64,000 bases of DNA from positions 14,037,243 through 14,101,242 of the forward strand of contig JAHCVI010000001.1 in the NCBI GenBank assembly GCA_019096155.1. The letters run 5' to 3'. The first letter of the stretch is position 1, and every line of letters starts with the position of its first letter. This document shows positions 1 to 12,400 of the stretch, piece by piece. The DNA is from Staphylotrichum longicolle. Lineage: Eukaryota > Ascomycota > Sordariomycetes > Sordariales > Chaetomiaceae. The notes under the pieces were generated by a model. That model did not search any database and was not told the origin of the DNA. It saw nothing but the letters and a program-made list of their open reading frames with translations. The position numbers and the translations under genes were made by a program.

Positions 1-1104
1 AAACGTAGAAGCCAATTTATGCCCGGTACTGAACATAACGCATCGCCCCGTCTGTTCAGCCAAAAACCGCCATGCTGATTGCATGGCTAGAAATCGTAAA
101 GTAGGAGAAGAGAGTGTATCACTTGTAAGTGGCAGGTCCTCTACCCCTGAGTGCAGGTATTGTTTTGCTCGACAAAAAAGTGGGTCACCCCTGAAAGTGG
201 GAAAACAAGAGAAAAGTAAATAAGAGCCTTGTCTGACTGAAGCAGCTAAGCTCCTGCTACAATTGCCACTGTCTGAGTTACCAGGTATCTAAAGGATACA
301 GATCCCCAGACGGCATTGGAGTCAGATACTAATGGGAAGATCCACGCGCAATTCGAGCCCCCAAGTAGCCCCCTCTCCTTTCATTCATCCCGCTTTTCCA
401 GAGCAGATCTGTCATCACACGACTCACACCCAAGAGCATAATCACAATCCATTTTGTTCCATTCATTATTGCGCGCTTGGCCTTTACTATCACCGCCTAA
501 GGTTCAAGCAAGCCGCGTCCGTGGCCGCGTCCACGCCCATCCATCCACCCCCTTCCTCTGCCAACGCCAACCTGCCCAAAGTGAAGAGTTGACCCAGGAA
601 ATCGAATCCCATTCCCATCCCGCGTCCCTAAACCCAGGCAACCAACCAACCAATCGTTCCATCCCAAGCCAAGGCCCATAATCTGAGCGCTCGGAACTCG
701 AGATGAAAAAGGGGAGGGGAAAGTATACAACCGACAACAATGACAAAGAAGATGGGGAAAGACAAATGAGAAGGCCATAAACGGGGATGGGGTGGATGGG
801 TAGATGAGAATGTCCCGCCCTGAACCCTTTCATAAAAACACAAGATGGTGTGACTTCCGTCCGTTCCTTCGCCCCCTATCAACCTCAACGCCAGAACCCA
901 ACCAGCCATCCCAGCCGCTCTCCATGCTGCCCAAACGGCTGGTTCTGTCAACCCTTGTTTTTGCCTTCCTTCACCATTCCTTCTTTCCCCTGTTCTACTG
1001 CTCAAGAAAACCCCAGATCATTACAAAGGCCGCCCCACATAAACCCCATGCACCCATCAAGACAGCGCAGGCTGACGGGCAGCTGCCGCTCTCCCGCCCC
1101 CAGC
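1..1104. other. Intergenic, downstream of the Seb1/Nrd1-like gene
   Basis: No coding segment is recognisable here on either strand. The short open frames have low-complexity Pro/Ser/His composition and no family resemblance. The right part presumably holds the 3' untranslated region of the minus-strand gene that ends at 1105 (inference). Confidence 0.5.
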
Positions 1105-3794
1105 CTAAGGATTGGACGCGGCCGCGCCAAACGCAAAGTTGGGCGGGTAGTTGATCCCGTTGGGACCCATAGTGATGCCCGCGGGCAGGTCCATGACGAT
1201 GGGCTCGTCGCCGCCCTTGTCATGGTTTCGATCATCCCCGCCCCGCCTCTGGTCACGGCCTCCGCCGCCGTGGTGGTGCTTGTCGCCGCCGCCCCTGTGC
1301 CGCCACCGGCCACCTCCCTGGGGACCGCCGCCTCCCTGGGGGCCGCCGCCTGGACCAGGAGGGCCGCCGAAACCGCCGTTGCCGGGGCCGGCGGGCTCGT
1401 CTTCGATGCGCCGGCTGGACTTGGGCCCGTGGTTGCCGCCCTTGTCGGTCTGCATGCGGCGGCTGATGGCCTTGGACGAGACGCCGGCGCCGATCTCAAT
1501 GTCGGGTTCCTCGACGCAGAGGCCGCTGACGATGGGACGGCCGCCGGAGCCGCCAAAGGGGGCGGTCAGCATCCACTTGCGGTCGGCCTCGGTGAGCTTG
1601 TGGATGGGAATGATGCTGACGCCGCTTTGGTAGTCGCTGCAGTCGCGCGGGCCGAAGCCAACGCCCCATCTCGTCTGCATCACATGTGGTTAGTCTTGTA
1701 GAGAAAGTGGTAAGATAAAGAGTGCATACTCTAAGCTGGAAATCCTGGCTGCGAGCCTCCTCCATGCCGGCCTTGGCCCGCTCGGCGTCCTTGCGGTAGT
1801 ACATCTTGACGAAGGCATGTCGTTTGTCCTTGTTGACAATGCAGGTCTGGACTTGGCCAAAACGGCTAAAGATCTCCCGGAGTTCCATTTCGGAACAACT
1901 GCAAACAGTTAGTTCGTCATCTCTCTCGTCGCGGAAAAGATTGCCATGGGAGTGGCTGGAGGAACTCACGTTACACCGCCCACAAAAAGCGTCCGGCTGA
2001 ACACCTTGATGGAACCGCTAGGTAAGCTGTTGTCATACTCGACCCATTTCTCCTGTTGAGATGGCTCCCGCACCGGGCTGTCACCCCGCCGTCCACGGGG
2101 AGACCGCTGCCGGTACTCGGGCATGTGTCCACGACGATCCCTGTCATCCGAGCGCCCGTAGTCAAAGCCACGGTCGTTCGCGTTCGATCTTGGAGAGCCC
2201 CGCCCGCCCCAGCGAGGAGGGGACCGGGATCTTGACCGGCCACGGGGTCGGTTCGGCGACCGCATGCCGTCATGGTAGCCAGTGCGATCACGTGCATCGT
2301 CAGAACGAGGAGGCTCCCACGGAGCAGAACCAGGGGCGCCACCGCCGACTGGAGGTGGTGCTGCGTACCCCGTCTGGGTGGGTAGTGGCATCTGCGGCGG
2401 GGCCGCTGGGGGAACAGCGCCGGCCTGTCCCATCATCTGAATTACGCTGGCGATCTTGTCAATGGGGATGCCCTGAGCCGCCAGCGCGGCAACAAGCTGG
2501 ACCGTCGCAGCGGCCGTGTTATTACTTGAGCCATTCTGTGGCGGAGGGACGGCGGCCGGGGCAACTGGGGCAGCTGGCTGAGGGAATGCAAACGGCAGTC
2601 CTGGCGCATTTACAGGCTGGGCAGGCGGCTGAGACGGCGGTAGGAAAGGCAATCCCGGCTGTACTTGTCCGGGTACCGGAGCCGGCTGCATCGCAGAGCT
2701 ACTGGGCAGGCCGCCAAATGGGCTGAACACGGGGGCAGGAGTCGGCGCCGGAGCTGGAGCCGCCAGGCCGGGATTACTCTGGGCTGACGACGCATTCTGC
2801 CGTGCAATGCTCGCAAGCTTGTCCAGGATGATGTTTGGAACGGCGGCGTTTGTCGATGGCGCTGCTGGTCTGGTACCGGAACCAAGCGAGGCTAGGAGGT
2901 TGGGAGGTGGGCTGCCGGGAGGCGTTGTCGATGCATCTGTCAACAGGGGGGTATGGTTAGAGCCAACACATCCAGATATGGCTCGGATGGAGCGGTGGAA
3001 AACATTGCCAGGGTGGACCTACTCGTTGGCCTGGGAGCATTCAGTTTCTCCTTGAACGAGTTGACCATAGAAGCAGGGAATGTTTGACCCTTCTCCCAGA
3101 TGTCGACCAGCTTTTTTATCTTCTCCTACGAGCAACCATCATCGTGAGTGTCCATTCATCATGAGAGAAAGTACGAGTACGCAAAAACACAAGCGAGACG
3201 GGCGCAAGAGAGCCTCGAAGCTGATCATCCCGCCCTCTGGTATGACGCCGCGGTCGTGGTCTCCCCGCGAGGAAGTCACCTAGGTTCGCTCGCCTCACAT
3301 GTTGCCGGTGTTTCCCGTGGAAATAGATGCGATGTTTCTCTGCGTACCTTTTGATCCTCTGGTGCCGTGGCAAGAATGTCGTTCATCAGAATGGGTATCA
3401 GTTCTGTTACTCTATGCACGCCTGCAGCGAATGTCCCATCTGGCGCCGAGAGGCTTGGGGTCTGTCCTTGGGCTTTGGCCTGGTCCAACCATTTCCTCGT
3501 TACAGAGTCTACGACGTAGAGTACTCCTAGTTTGTGTGTGCCAGGTGTTTTCTTGAAATGGGTGAAGAGTTTCTGGATGAGAACCGATTCGTACTGCGAG
3601 GAGAGACGACATTAGCTACACAAAATCGGCCAAGCTGACTTTGGGCAAGGGCGCGGTTCCGCAGTGCTCACCTGGACGTTGGCGACACAGAGTGCCGTGA
3701 TGTTTGTTATCCGAGAGCCCGAAACTCCGGGCGGCTTCAGCGAGAGCATGGCCTGCAAGCCCGTCTCCAGCTCTGCTACGACAGACGATGCCAT
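1105..3794 (-). CDS. seb1: Seb1/Nrd1-like CTD-interacting RNA-binding protein
   Basis: The predicted product (about 725 residues) reads the RNA polymerase II CTD and nascent RNA to direct termination and 3'-end formation (known for Nrd1/Seb1). Six exons join in frame with GT-AG introns: 3794-3672, 3593-3348, 3125-3023, 2936-1970, 1898-1730 and 1674-1105. An N-terminal CID (about residues 1-150) contains LGVLYVVDSVTRKW and FPASMVNSFKEKL. A long Pro/Ala/Gln-rich linker and an Arg/Ser-rich patch follow. An RRM comes next, with TLFVGGVT as RNP2 and KRHAFVKMYY as RNP1, followed by the conserved RWGVGFGPRDCSDY segment. The C-terminus is Gly/Pro-rich. The start is the ATG directly before the CID helix. 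No frame correction is needed. The gene is divergent from citrate synthase. Whether it acts as S. pombe Seb1 or as budding-yeast Nrd1 cannot be told from sequence alone; Seb1 is more likely in this lineage (inference). Confidence 0.9.
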
Positions 3795-5263
3795 GGTGGA
3801 AAATGAAGGTGGGCGATGCGGGCGATGATCGATTTGAAGAGTCTGACGATGCCCGTCTTCCGTGATACGATAGGTTGTCAGGCAGAAAGGTCTATGCCAT
3901 GCTCCAGGTCACAGAAGTACGGATCGGGTTGTCAAGTCCAGCCTTCGATGATGCCCTCTTCGCAAGACCGTGATCAACGAATTACGAGGCCTCGAAGTGC
4001 GCGGAGTGCGGCGGTGCGAAACGCCCAAGTGGAACAAGGCCCTCCTCGATAGCACGATTGAACTGGATAGAGACGCGAGCCAGAAGTGCGCCGAAACACG
4101 GCGCTCTTGCCAAACTTGAACCGCGATTGAGCCAACTGATTTTGCCAGACTCCCGTCTTGGATCTTCAACCTGCTGCAGTGGGCGCACGTAGAGCCTTTC
4201 CAAGGAGCAGCAGAATAGGCACTGGGGCTACTGAGTTTCTAGAATTGATGAGAATACGTTCGGATAGGTTGCGGCGATGAAATCGATGGCGGAGTTGCAA
4301 CAAGGTGCAAACACCGGCGGTTGCTTCTTTGTTGGAAGAGGGAAGAACGAGGGCGGGGGCGCAGTGCAAAGCTTCTGCCGGGATTTTATGGCGGGCATGA
4401 CCCATCCATCCACCATGCTGAAACTGCTGACCGCTGAGCCACAGAGCAGACAGCGAAAGGAGCGTGTTTGTGGCTGACTAAGCCACTGCCGCTGGAGACT
4501 GCCGGGAGTCGGTTCCAGTTGGCCTTGGCAGCTTCTGGTTGCAGGAAATTCAAGATGCCGAAGCAGCAAACATTGAAAGCTCAGCGACCTGAGCAACTCC
4601 GGAAACACCTACCACGTGTCTTGCACTCAAGGGAAGCCCTTAGTGCAGGGCTAGATGGCGATTAGATCTTCAAAAACACAGTCAGTCCATCGGCCTGGGC
4701 CATGTCTCCGATGTTGACTGTGCACCATTTCAATTGACCCCCAAGCTCCGTGACGTCAATGTCCGTGTGCCACCGCAGTGTCTGCAAAGCATGGGTCTCT
4801 GGTCTGTTGGGGGAAAAGAACTGCGCATGGAGCTCGGGACAACTTGCAGCGGAGAACGAGAATGCAGAATGAGGCTCACTGGACGTCTCGCACGCGAATA
4901 ACACGCAGCCTTTAAGCTGCCGCATTGGTAGGAGCTAGACGCTGGTATCGGCAGCTTCACAAGCGCCGGCGACAACAAGTCACGGATAAGTTCGGGAATT
5001 CTGACGGCCTGGCAGGTCGGCACGGGAAACAGCAAGCTCGGCCTTTCAAGTGATGTTTTTTGGGGGAGCGACCCTTGGTCCGAAGCCCCGGTTGGTCCTG
5101 TCCCAGGTGCCGCCCCCCATGTGTCCGGGGCACCCGCCAATCCCCCCGGCTGCGGGTTTTTTTGAGCTTGGCCGTCCTTGATCGCCCGAAACTTTTTCTC
5201 CCTTTCTGTTCTTCCTCCTCACCACCTCATCACCCTCCCCAACCCACACACCAGATACCAACC
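3795..5263. promoter_or_regulatory. Shared divergent intergenic region, seb1-like gene / citrate synthase
   Basis: This 1.47-kb interval lies between two divergent start codons, so it should hold both promoters and both leaders (inference). A pyrimidine-rich stretch at about 5189-5222 immediately precedes the citrate synthase ATG, as is common in filamentous fungal housekeeping promoters. I see no coding exon. Confidence 0.5.
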
Positions 5264-6949
5264 ATGGCTCCCGCTATGCGTCTAGCGACCTCCACCCTGA
5301 GGGCCTCGCTGAAGGCACCCTCGTTCTACAACTACACTGCCTTCACGGCCGCCAGATGCTACTCGTCCAAGAGCCAGGTACAGCGCGCCGTGCACCGCAG
5401 TCTGCACCCTGACATCATCCATTGACCGTGTTGCTTGCATCCAGACACTGAAGGAGCGCTTCGCCGAGCTTCTCCCCGAGAAGATTGAGCAGATCAAGGC
5501 TCTGCGCAAGTACGAATGCCTTCCTTTTCTAAGGCTTGCCTACGCGCATTGTGCATGTTGCTGACGCGCTGTCGCGCAATCCAGGGAGCACGGTTCCAAG
5601 GTTGTCGACAAGGTCACCCTCGACCAAGTATATGGCGGTGCCCGTGGCATCAAGTGCCTGGTTTGGGAGGGCTCTGTCCTCGACTCCGAGGAGGGTATCC
5701 GCTTCCGCGGCAAGACCATCCCCGAGTGCCAGGAGCTTCTCCCCAAGGCTCCCGGTGGCAAGGAGCCTCTGCCCGAGGGCCTCTTCTGGCTTCTCCTGAC
5801 CGGCGAGGTCCCCACCGAGCAGCAGGTCCGCGACCTCTCGGCCGACTGGGCTGCCCGCGCCGAGATCCCCAAGTTCGTTGAGGAGCTCATCGACCGCTGC
5901 CCTACCGACCTCCACCCCATGGCCCAGTTCTCCATGGCTGTCACCGCTCTCGAGCAGACCTCGTCGTTCGCTCGTGCCTACGCCAAGGGTGTGCACAAGA
6001 AGGAGTACTGGGGCTACACCTTTGAGGACTCGATGGACCTCATTGCCAAGCTCCCCACCATTGCTGCCCGCATCTACCAGAACGTCTTCAAGGGCGGCAA
6101 GGTCGTCGCCGCCGAGAAGGACAAGGACTATGCCTACAACTTCGCCAACCAGCTCGGCTTCGGCAGCAACGCCGACTTCATTGAGCTCATGCGTCTCTAC
6201 CTGACCATCCACACCGACCACGAGGGCGGCAACGTCAGCGCCCACACCACCCACCTGGTCGGCAGCGCCCTCAGCTCGCCCTTCCTGTCCCTGGCCGCTG
6301 GCCTGAACGGTCTCGCCGGCCCCCTGCACGGCCTCGCCAACCAGGAGGTGCTCAACTGGCTCACCGAGATGAAGAAGGTCATTGGCGACGACCTCAGCGA
6401 CGAGGCCATCACCAAGTACCTCTGGGATACCCTCAACGCCGGCCGCGTCGTGCCCGGCTACGGCCACGCCGTCCTCCGCAAGACTGACCCCCGCTACACC
6501 GCCCAGCGCACCTTCGCTCAGGGTAAGCCCAGACCGACCCGCAATCCCTCTGTGGACGAAACGTGGTATACTGACCCCCTCTGCAGCCAAGATGCCCGAG
6601 GACCCCATGTTCAAGCTGGTCAGCCAGGTCTACAAGATCGCCCCCAAGGTCCTTACCGAGCACGGCAAGACCAAGAACCCCTACCCCAACGTCGATGCCC
6701 ACTCCGGTGTTCTCCTGCAGTACTATGGCCTGACTGAGGCCAACTACTACACTGTCCTCTTCGGTGTCTCGCGCGCCATTGGTGTGCTGCCCCAGCTGAT
6801 CATTGACCGTGCTGTCGGCGCCCCGATTGAGCGGTAAGTTTAGCCCCTGCCGACACGATACGACGCTGGGATGGCATCCGCTGACAAAGATTTACAGCCC
6901 CAAGTCCTTCTCGACCGACAAGTGGGTCGAGATCTGCAAGAAGCTGTAA
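5264..6949 (+). CDS. cit1: Citrate synthase, mitochondrial
   Basis: Condenses acetyl-CoA and oxaloacetate to citrate in the mitochondrial matrix (family knowledge). Five exons join in frame: 5264-5377, 5445-5509, 5585-6522, 6587-6833 and 6898-6949, giving about 471 residues, the usual eukaryotic length. The N-terminus (MAPAMRLATSTLRASLKAPS...RCYSSKS) is an Arg/Ser/Thr-rich matrix-targeting presequence with no acidic residue. Conserved blocks are GLFWLLLTGEVPT, MAQFSMAVTALE, NVSAHTTHLVGSALSSP (with the active-site His region), GLNGLAGPLHGLANQEVL and VPGYGHAVLRKTDPRY, plus the distal PYPNVDAHSGVLLQYYG with a catalytic Asp. The C-terminus ends CKKL, which is not a PTS1 of the SKL type, so this is the mitochondrial rather than the peroxisomal isoform (inference). 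All introns are GT-AG. The citrate/oxoglutarate carrier follows 1.37 kb downstream on the same strand. Confidence 0.97.
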
Positions 6950-8318
6950 AAAGCTGTAATATACGCGCATTGCGCACACGATTGGGTTGAATTGCTAGGC
7001 ACGGCGCGAAGGGTTCGTTTGCGGTTATATCATGTATAGAATGGATGGGATATCTAGCGGTTTCTGTAGCCCCGGGCGCCGAGGTTGACTGGGCGGGATG
7101 GCTATCCATTGCGATTGTACGATACAGTTTCCGTAAATCCGGGCCCTCGGGGAATGCAAAAGTTTCATGGCACACACACGCTGTGAATTGGATGCATCCA
7201 TCACGATAACTGTACGGTCAGCAAAAGGCAAGGCTGAGTGGGGGTCACGGGGGGTTTTTTGGTGCTGCGACCTCGGACATTGAGCGGCAGCGCCCAGGCG
7301 GTGGATTATCGTGTCTGCGCCATTGCCCGATCTGTGGTCAAATCGAAGCCAGACGAAAGACGGCGACGAATGTGAGGGCCGCGCAGTGCTCAGAAGAGGT
7401 CAATTGGATGCCAGATGCATGTTGGAGACATATCGCAGCGCGAGATTTCCATCCAAGGAGCAATATGAGCTGGTCTCTTCGTGCATACTTCTTCGACCTA
7501 AATCTCGTCGGAACTCGGGAAGCTCCAATCTTACCCCAAAACCCGGTCCGCAAAGATCGGCCAAACCCCAAGCGGATTGCGTTGAGCTGCCGAGGAAGGC
7601 GTTGAGAGTCGCAGGGGTCTGCCGGCCAATGGGAGTGTCTGTTGAGGTTGACTCCTGCCCCTGCACCAAGGCCTCGAAAGGGCAAGTACTGTGTACCACC
7701 TGGGCACCATCGTTCGGCTGCCCCAAAAGCCATCAGCAATTTTTCAGAGAGTCGCCAGGCCCTCAAAAGTCCATCTCACTCGGTCCCCGACTGTGCACAG
7801 CCCATTCGCAACCATCGCCAGCTTTCCCGCCGTCCAGAGCCAGCGCCATTTCCCCGCAATCCGCATTCGGAGAGCATCTCAATCGTAAGTGGACCCTGCA
7901 TTGTCGCGTACCCAGGCATTGCCGCGGGTAGACAGACTGGAGCTGCCGGCCGACACCCCTTTGGGCAGTCCAAGGCACCGCCAAACCCACAGTGACGAGC
8001 TTCCATCGGTAACACGTGCAAGTTAGGGTCCTTCCTCGAGCCGACTCTTCACTCGTCGCCTGCTTCCACACATCCTTCTATTTTTTGCTCTCTGCGTCTC
8101 GCCAGATTCGGGGTAGTCTTTGACACGCGCGTCCCGTTCCGTCGCCGTCGAACCGTCTGATCGCCTCGACAGCACACCACCACCGCCGCCACCACCACTC
8201 TCGGTCGTCCAACCCCGCGTTTCTCGCACCACCCACCCCGCGACCCTCCGTTCGCCCGCGAAGAAGCACCCGTCTCCCTTGGTCAGGGCCCCCTTTGTTC
8301 GCAACATCCCGCAGAGTC
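6950..8318. promoter_or_regulatory. Intergenic: citrate synthase 3' region and YHM2 promoter/leader
   Basis: No coding exon is recognised in this 1.37-kb interval. The left part should contain the citrate synthase 3' untranslated region and the right part the promoter and leader of the carrier gene (inference). The last 250 bases are C-rich and pyrimidine-rich up to the ATG. Confidence 0.45.
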
Positions 8319-9411
8319 ATGTCCGCCGCTGTCGCCCCCGCCCCGGCTTCCCAGCCGCCCAAGCTGGAGAAGAAGCCCATCAAGTTCTCCAACTTGCTGC
8401 TGGGCGCCGGGCTCAACATGTTCGAGGTCACCACCCTCGGGCAGCCCCTGGAGGTCACCAAGACCACCATGGCGGCCCACCGTGGTGACGGCTTCGCCAC
8501 GGCTCTCGGCCGCATCTGGAACCGCGGCGGTATCTTCGGCTGTAGGTTACATCGCGCCGCTTCACATGCTCAAGACCTGTTTTACTGACAAGGGGTATTC
8601 CCTTTGGTTTGTAGTCTACCAGGGTCTGATTCCCTGGGCCTGGATCGAGGCGTCGACCAAGGGCGCCGTGCTGCTCTTTGTCGCCTCCGAGGCCGAGTAC
8701 TATGCCCGCAGCGCGGGCGCCAACGAGTTTGGCGGCGGCATCATTGGCGGCGTGACGGGCGGTGTTGCCCAGGCGTACGCGACCATGGGCTTCTGCACCT
8801 GCATGAAGACGGTCGAGATCACCAAGCACAAGGTGGCCGCCTCGGGGGCCAAGGCGCCCGGCACCTGGGCCACCTTCATGGACATCTACCGCCGCGAGGG
8901 TATCCGCGGCATCAACAAGGGCGTCAACGCCGTTGCCATTCGCCAGATGACCAACTGGGGCTCGCGCTTCGGTCTGAGCCGTCTCGCCGAGCAGGGGATC
9001 CGCGACCTCACGGGCAAGAAGCAGAACGAGAAGCTGAGCGCCTTTGAGAAGATCATGGCCTCGGCCATTGGTGGCGGTCTCTCGGCCTGGAACCAGCCGA
9101 TCGAGGTCATCCGCGTCGAGATGCAGAGCAAGAAGGACGACCCCAACCGTCCCAAGAAGATGACGGTCGGCAACACGTTCAAGTACATCTACCAGAGCAA
9201 CGGCATCAAGGGCCTGTACCGTGGTGTCACGCCCCGCATCGGTCTGGGTGTCTGGCAGACGGTGTGCATGGTTGCCATGGGTGACATGTGCGTTAAACTC
9301 CTTCATTCCTCTTGCTATCCTGGACCATCAACGCTGACTTTTTTACTTGTACACAGGGCCAAGACATATGTCGAGAAGCTGACCGGTGAGGCGGTCACTG
9401 CTAAGCATTAA
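8319..9411 (+). CDS. YHM2: Mitochondrial citrate/2-oxoglutarate carrier (Yhm2 type)
   Basis: A mitochondrial carrier (SLC25) family member. In yeast Yhm2 exchanges citrate for 2-oxoglutarate across the inner membrane and feeds cytosolic NADPH and acetyl-CoA supply. Three exons join in frame: 8319-8541, 8615-9287 and 9357-9411, giving about 316 residues. It has the three-repeat carrier layout, but the repeat signatures are degenerate, as in Yhm2: LGQPLEVTKTTMAAHRG in repeat 1, MGFCTCMKTVEITKHK in repeat 2 and WNQPIEVIRVEMQSK in repeat 3. The diagnostic block GLIPWAWIEASTKGAVL follows the first splice junction, where the split codon restores GGIFGFYQG. The ATG chosen is the one giving a short N-terminus before the first helix; an upstream in-frame codon at 8295 is a TTG. 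Its place directly behind citrate synthase fits a role in citrate export. Confidence 0.95.
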
Positions 9412-9460
9412 GCGACGGCGTTTTCGGAAATGGGGTTATAGAAAGGAAGGGTTTTGAAAC

Positions 9461-9477
9461 CGGTCGGTCGGTCGGTC
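9461..9477. repeat. CGGT tetranucleotide tract
   Basis: About four consecutive CGGT units lie just past the YHM2 stop codon. It is a short simple repeat with no assigned function. Confidence 0.7.
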
Positions 9478-12400
9478 TTGTGTGATCGGGATTTGCTCTG
9501 TGCAGTCGTTTATTCTCTCTGGCGGGCTGCTCTCTACAGCGGGCGGGTTGGCACGGGTCTTTTTTGGAAGGCTTTTATAATGCAGCTAGTTCGAGTCTCT
9601 TCGTTTTGGTTGGGCAACTATAGAGTGGTTTTCCTCGTGGGCATTGTCTTCCTCTTGTCTCCTGGGATTCTCTGTCCTGGATGCTTAGGTGCTGTCCTGC
9701 TTCCTTCTTTCTTGCCCCTGAAGGAAGGTTGAAATCCTACTCGGAGATGAATCTACCCGGTGGCCTCTTACGCCTGGTGTTCTTGGACTCTGTGTTGCTT
9801 CAGCAGAACTGAACCGGTCTCGGCGCGCTCGCTCGCTTGACCTGCCGTTGGATGATAAAATCTCCATTTCTCAAATGGCCCCTTGGCGCCTCTTGTGTCC
9901 TGCTTGACCGTGGGCGCGACGTCGGCAAGCCGTTTCCTCGCGTTCGGCCCATTTGAATGTCATCCAAGGCTCGCTGTTTCTTGGGAGATCGATGAGTGAG
10001 TGTTCACAAGCCAGGTTGATGGTGGACACATGGCTCTTTCTTTTTTTGGGGGGGTGTTGGCAGCTCCAAGGAACCATGACGGAGAGGAAAGGATATGTGA
10101 GGTCGGATAGGTTTGGCTCGCGGAGGAGGCTGACAGTTGTGTTTTTGAAGGAGAGGAAATGATCGGTGTTTGTAAGGCTGCATTGGGTAGAATCCGTGAT
10201 CTGACCATCAGGAGATGGTCGGATGGGATGGCTGGGTTCCGTTTCTTCTTCTTCTTGCTGGAGATGGACGAGGGGTCGCTGGCCCGATCATTTTCTTGTC
10301 GGTGAGCCAACTCCTGAGGGAAAGCTTGGTCTGGTCGGGGGTTTTGTGCGCTGGCTGAAGGGGCCTGGAGTGGGATAGACGGACTCAAGTCTCTCGGCTC
10401 TTGTCACGGCGGGTTGAGGTGTGGGATTGCTGTGTTGTGGTCGGCTGGTCAGCCTGAGGTGCGATGTTCGTTTGCTTTCCTACCGCTGTTGGAGCGAGTG
10501 TCGGGCCCTCTACCCCATCCGTTCGGCTTGTTGGCACATTGATCTCGTGCAAGACCGGGGATGGGAGTTACTGGTGGTCTCAAGGGGTGGGGGAGTAGTT
10601 TAACAACCATGACCCGTTCTCTTGATCGATCATGAATGGGACACGCGACATTAGTTACAGCCCGTTGATGGACGAAATGTTCTGTCATTGGGTCTCCCAT
10701 GGTCAGACCTCTACTTTGATATGCTCATTGTGTTGCTTCTTAGACTGAGAGATGAGAATTCATGACCTCTGAGTTGGAAGTGTAATAGCAAAGCCAGATG
10801 TGTTACCTACTGCCACGAATACTGCCTCCTGTTGCTGCCTTTATTTACGCTAGATAGACCGGGCGGGATATTGTTGCTATGAGACGCGCCATACACAGAG
10901 GAGTCGCCTTCTCGTCACTGGATGGACTGAAAGGTGGAATGATGTGTAAACAGACGAGTGGAACGGGACAAGACTGCGATGTCAATGCGTGGTTAATGGT
11001 TTGACGATCGACTTCGAAGACAAAATATCAACAAAGGCCGAACTTGGACAGTTCAGGGTTCGAAATGTCTAGACCAAACACTGAAGAACGGTGTTAGGCA
11101 GATAGTGACAGCCTCAGGGCACTGGCCATTTGGCATCTTCACGACGCCCTTGTGTTAAGCTGCTCTCTTGGAATAAGAGAGGGAGAGGAGGTCATGGTTT
11201 TTGACGGTGTGAGGCACGGTTTCTACTTCATACATGTCTGGAACTCAGAAGCTGGTAGGTGCTGGTAGTGAGTGAAGTGATCTCGGGAGGTTAAGGGTCA
11301 TGAGCATGATCATTCGACCTGTCATAGTGGCACAAAGGTGTAAGTTCGTCGAGCCGCTGAATGTTCTCTCAAGCCGTGGGGTTACATCGGCAGCATCGCA
11401 GGTCTGGGGACGCATTCCGGGCATTGTCGTATGTTTATATTGAGGATGGGGAGCAAATGGAGGGGACCCTATGTTTTGAGATTTAGTGCTCAACGATGAG
11501 TGCCAACCTCGGAGAGCCTGGTAGATGCACGAAACCCCAGGATTTGTTGGGCAAGAATCTCAAACCTTCTTCTGGACTTCAGTTTGGGTGCCATTCGGGT
11601 GGTCTTGCTCCCGCCGAAGCCGCTTACACAATGTTCTCGAAGATTACTTCGTTTTCTGGTCACCTTTCATGTCTTACCATGGTACTGCTACCATGGCGCT
11701 GAGAACAAGGATTGGTGACTCGAGACTTATTCTAGCTTGATTCGCGGGCCAACCACTCCTTTGTAGTCTCAGGAGCCATGGTCAGCCAATGATGGGGAAG
11801 GTATGAGACCGGACCAAGTTCCGTTCCAACTGTGTACACATTCACTGACCAGTGACGAGCAGATGTATCTAAGATACGCTGACAATGTCCGTGGCATTGA
11901 CTACAGATCAGGACCCGAGTAGATGCTGTCAAAAGCCTTTGTCATCGTTCTGCTAGTCTAGCTATGTCTCAGCTTCCCCTCTCTCTCTGCCCATATGGCT
12001 CCTAGTCAACGGTGACCCAAATGTTGAGCTCACCGAGTCAACCCCCATGTCAACACAAACTCCTAGTTAGACGTCATGTTTCAGGGTTGAATTTGCGACT
12101 ACAGCAGCCCAAGGCGGGTACTTCCGAGGAGCTTCTCGGCGTCAATGGCTCTCGAAACGATGCGGGCCGAACCCCGTGTTTCGAATAGACCCGACAACAC
12201 AAAATCGACGACAAAGCTCCTGTTGGGATACCCACCGGATTACTTTGTGTCGCCACTCGGGAGTTTGAGTCAAGACCCATGATGGCGAACCTCATGCTCG
12301 AAGGTTCTGACACACTGAGGAGCAGATGGTGAGACGAACATGGGTTTGGTGACGCAACTGGGGAAGGGGAGACAACGATATTGCCTTCGGCGTCTCCGCA

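Noticed and set aside
5529..6614. A 361-codon antisense frame over citrate synthase
   Set aside because: It runs through two citrate synthase introns and has no family resemblance; it is a codon-bias shadow.
11050..11080. GGGTTCGAAAT as a tRNA T-loop
   Set aside because: The flanking bases do not form a five-pair T stem, and no D-arm, anticodon arm or acceptor stem can be drawn around it. Similar strings elsewhere in the window also fail.
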